Source: Smittium mucronatum (lineage: Eukaryota > Kickxellomycota > Harpellomycetes > Harpellales > Legeriomycetaceae). Taken from it: a stretch of DNA of 23,135 nt. The number at the start of each line of letters is the position of its first letter. Position 1 is the first letter of the stretch. A program made the translations under genes and the position numbers. The notes under the pieces were generated by a model. The model did no database searches. It saw nothing but the letters and a program-made list of their open reading frames with translations, and was not told where the DNA came from. This document shows, piece by piece, positions 20,111-23,135 of this stretch. The stretch is from positions 3,575 to 26,709 of the forward strand of contig LSSL01001129.1 of the NCBI GenBank assembly GCA_001953115.1, given 5' to 3'.

Positions 20111-23100
20111 GTTATATTAATAGAACTAAGTTTGGATTATTAAATTTATAACTTAACGGGTTAGAAATTTTTTATTGTTACAATATTAAAGAATTAAAAA
20201 AAGTTACCTTTTGTGGATTTTTGAATTTTTGAACGTTGTTCATGATTAAAAATAATATTTTGCTTGTATTATTTGGACTCTTTTTGGGTATTTTCTTTCC
20301 AAACTTCTACCAATAGCATTAGACCTTTCTTTTTATCATTATTTTAGTATGAGAGAGAGATAGAAATGAAAAAATAATGATTTTTTTGACTATTTAGATT
20401 GTAAATTTTACTCATTTTATATCCGAATTTTTAAATCGTCCAAATTAACACCCTATATTAGCCCTTTTGGCTCGTGTTCATCCTAGGGAATTTCCTTTAA
20501 ATTTTTAAGCAATTTGTTTTCCGCACTTTTTGTGTTGCAATATCTTTACCATTTAGTCTCCAAAATTCTTTTAGCACGATTCATTTTTTAATTCATTCAT
20601 TACTTTAATATTTAATAGCAACCTTTAGCGAAATTTATATTTATATCGACTACATTTAAAAACGAATGTTTTTTATTTATTTGAAGCTATTCTCAAATCA
20701 TTTTTATGATTTTTCAATAATTTGATTTAGTGTTTAGGTCTATAATATTCCAAGAAAAAAAATATGAATTTAAAAAGAATCTTCCATATATATTGAATAT
20801 TTAAAAATTCATTTTTTATCGCGATTTTTGTGCCTGGTTTTGTGTCATTAGCATCAATTTTTTGATGAAATTTTGTTGAAAGTCCTATATCTGATGCTAG
20901 AATAAAATATAATAATTTCTAATGACTTATTTTAAAAAAAATCTAAATAAAAAAAATCATATCCTTCCATTATTCTTTTCGGCGCTCGAATTGCGCTTCA
21001 CCCCGATTTCTTCAAATGAGCTATTTCAATTATTTCAAATTTTTTATTTATTCAAAAATTTATGAATGTTAGTTATCCAATGTTAAAATTGAATGAAAAA
21101 TGATTTCCATTATTTTTATCATCGATCTCAAAATGTTAAGAGTAAATTAATAACGAATTCAACTACAAAATTTCAATGTATAAGATAGGATAGCCCGATT
21201 TAAATAAATAAAATTTAGAAAATATCCAAATCGAATTTTCGTGATCCAACAAAAGGTAAATAAAAAATAAGTTATTAGTATTGAAAAAAAACAGAACAGA
21301 TTAGCAGAAAAAAAATACTATAGATTACTTTCTGACAACTGTTTTAGATATATTTAAGTTTCAAAAAACATTGCGAAGCTTATTAAATCCTCAAATTCAA
21401 CATCCTCTTACTATTTTTTAAGGCTAAAATATATATCTGTTTTTTTTTTCAGTCCAGTATTCGTTAAATTTCTGCATAAAATATTTTATAATTTTTTTTA
21501 ATTGTTATAAAAACTAAAATAGTAGCATCTAAATTTACTAAATAAGTAATCAAACGGTATTTTTTACTTTTATCCTATAAAATATTCAACGCAACTAGCT
21601 TTGATTTTTTAAAAAAATAAATAATAAGAATAATAGAATAGCTGCAATAGAAGATGGTACAGGAATGTTTTTATCTAACCCATATTTCGATGTGGAGTTA
21701 GGTATTTTGATAAATTTTATAATTTTCATAACGATCGCGATCATATTAACAGTTTTTTATTAAACAAACCTGGATATTTTTAAAAATGTGCATAAATAGG
21801 TATTTATATTTTAATACACAATAAATTTTCTCTTTTTAGGTTTTTTTACAATAAATTATTCGTAAAAGTAAAATTTTATAATTTTTCCATCTAATAAAAA
21901 AAATTCCTAGATTTTAACAGCATTAAAACCTTTTCAGATCCCTTTTCGTTTATTTTCATTTTTTTGATGATAATAAAGAATTTTAATTTAACTTGTATTT
22001 ATTTAGTATAAAAATATGGTAATAAGCCAAATATTATGAAAGGTAACTTGAAACACTTGTTGCATTATATTTATTGCTATGATTATTTATCTATCCTCAA
22101 GGTTTATATTTATTTTGGGTGTAGTTTTTAATAATGCAAAGATTTAATTGGGATTTCATTTTTTTTTAAAAAGTGTTTAAAGTGGTTTTGTAATAAAATT
22201 GATCTAGACTGGAGTTTAAATCATTTAAATATTCTCACTTTAAGCTTTGTAAAGTGTTCTCTTTTATTTGTTTTAATAAATTTAAAGATAAAAATTATGA
22301 GTATTAAAGACTGAAAAAATATGTGGGGTTTGAGATAAATAAATTTATCAAGTTTTTTTTTTTTTTCAAATGAGTAAAATTAGGTGCCCAGATCAAAAAC
22401 TGAGAATGTTTAAACCCTGTGATTTTTTGCCAAATAAAATCTAAATAATAAAATTAAGACATAAATTATCAATGTAAAAACATTATTAAGTAATCATTTT
22501 ATAAAATTATAAAACGTTTTGTTATTGAAGCATCAGAATTTTTGTGAAAAAAACGCGTTATATTGATAAATTTGTGATTTTTTAAATAACAAGATACTTC
22601 TGCGAAAAAATCTAATTTATCAAAAAAAAAAAAACGGAACTACATGCGAAAAATGTTAATTATTGGTCTCAGTTAAATATTATCGAAGTCAAATTTTATC
22701 CCTAAATCGATTAAATTTATCAAATGGATAAAATTGAAATTATGACGTGATGAAAAAAGCCAAAATTTATTGAGCTGCTTGTTATTAACCATGAATTCGT
22801 TCTTGCTGTTTTCAGATTTCTTAAAAGTGGATTTTTATGAAATCACATCTTCTTCCTTCCAAACAACAATAAGACTATCGATTAACTGAAAATAATTAAA
22901 TAATATTTTTTTAAATTAATATAAATAAATTATTTTATATTGTAATTTTTTAATATTTTTTTTGGGCTAGATAACGACCAGAAATAATCAATGGGTTTAG
23001 AAAATTATTGAATGATGCTATTATAAATTCAGTATAAGATACGCTATTTTTTAAAATATATATTTAAAAAATATATAAATCAAAGCAGTATCAAAGTATA

Positions 23101-23135
23101 GATGCTATAATTTTTACAGAAAACTGTGAAACTAA
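20111..23135. other. AT-rich stretch, no gene recognised
   Basis: AT-rich sequence to the end of the window, with A/T homopolymers and stops dense in all frames. It has two minor features: a (GA)5 run near 20351 and a 10-bp palindrome, GATCGCGATC, at 21733-21742. A short stretch at about 20980-21005 is richer in G and C but contains no motif I can name. Confidence 0.6.

Noticed and set aside
8000..21356. 16-base match CTGTTTTAGATATATT near 8000 and near 21340
   Set aside because: An isolated short match 13 kb apart without extended similarity. It is not enough to call a dispersed repeat.
1..23135. CRISPR array, bacterial operon or organelle genome origin
   Set aside because: There are no regularly spaced repeats, no ribosome-binding sites or clustered genes, and the tRNAs have eukaryotic pol III features in a sea of non-coding sequence. 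An organellar genome of this size would show its core genes.

Overview
This is a very AT-rich, gene-poor stretch of a eukaryotic nuclear genome. By eye GC is near one fifth over most of the window. The eukaryotic call rests on two tRNA genes with internal A and B boxes, no encoded CCA and a T-run pol III terminator, and on the relic of a DIRS-type retrotransposon, a family known only from eukaryotes. I cannot name the organism. The base composition and the tyrosine-recombinase flavour of the element would suit an early-diverging (zygomycete-grade) fungus or another AT-rich eukaryote, but that is weak inference. No intact protein-coding gene longer than a few dozen codons can be defended.

Layout. 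Positions 1-9834 are AT-rich sequence with homopolymer runs and small simple repeats and no recognisable gene. Positions 9835-9989 hold a tight tRNA-Ala(UGC)/tRNA-Lys(CUU) pair, four bases apart, with one T-run terminator after the second gene. This is the only clearly functional locus. Positions 9990-13000 are again AT-rich, with one short, weakly ENY2/Sus1-like open stretch near 11.2-11.5 kb. A small patch of higher GC at 13016-13430 is unidentified.

Positions 14132-17753 form the most informative block: a compositionally distinct, heavily frameshifted plus-strand relic. Read in three frames it gives, in the right order, a gag-like leader, the end of a DIRS-type reverse transcriptase, an RT/RNase H connection, the 'FAS...SWYPDP' and 'PPWNLI' segments of the DIRS pol, and a tyrosine recombinase that ends at a natural stop. 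Short fragments that match a family in collinear order over more than 2 kb are much stronger evidence than any one motif. The element is dead: reverse transcription and recombination could not be encoded without many repairs.

Positions 17754-23135 return to AT-rich sequence. They contain an (ATT)6 and an (AC)9 microsatellite, a faint sorting-nexin-like coding trace at 19082-19366, and a purine-biased GATA/ACAGAT-rich tract at 19800-20110. Terminal repeats of the retroelement were looked for by eye and not found. All identities are from reading the sequence; no database search or alignment was run.
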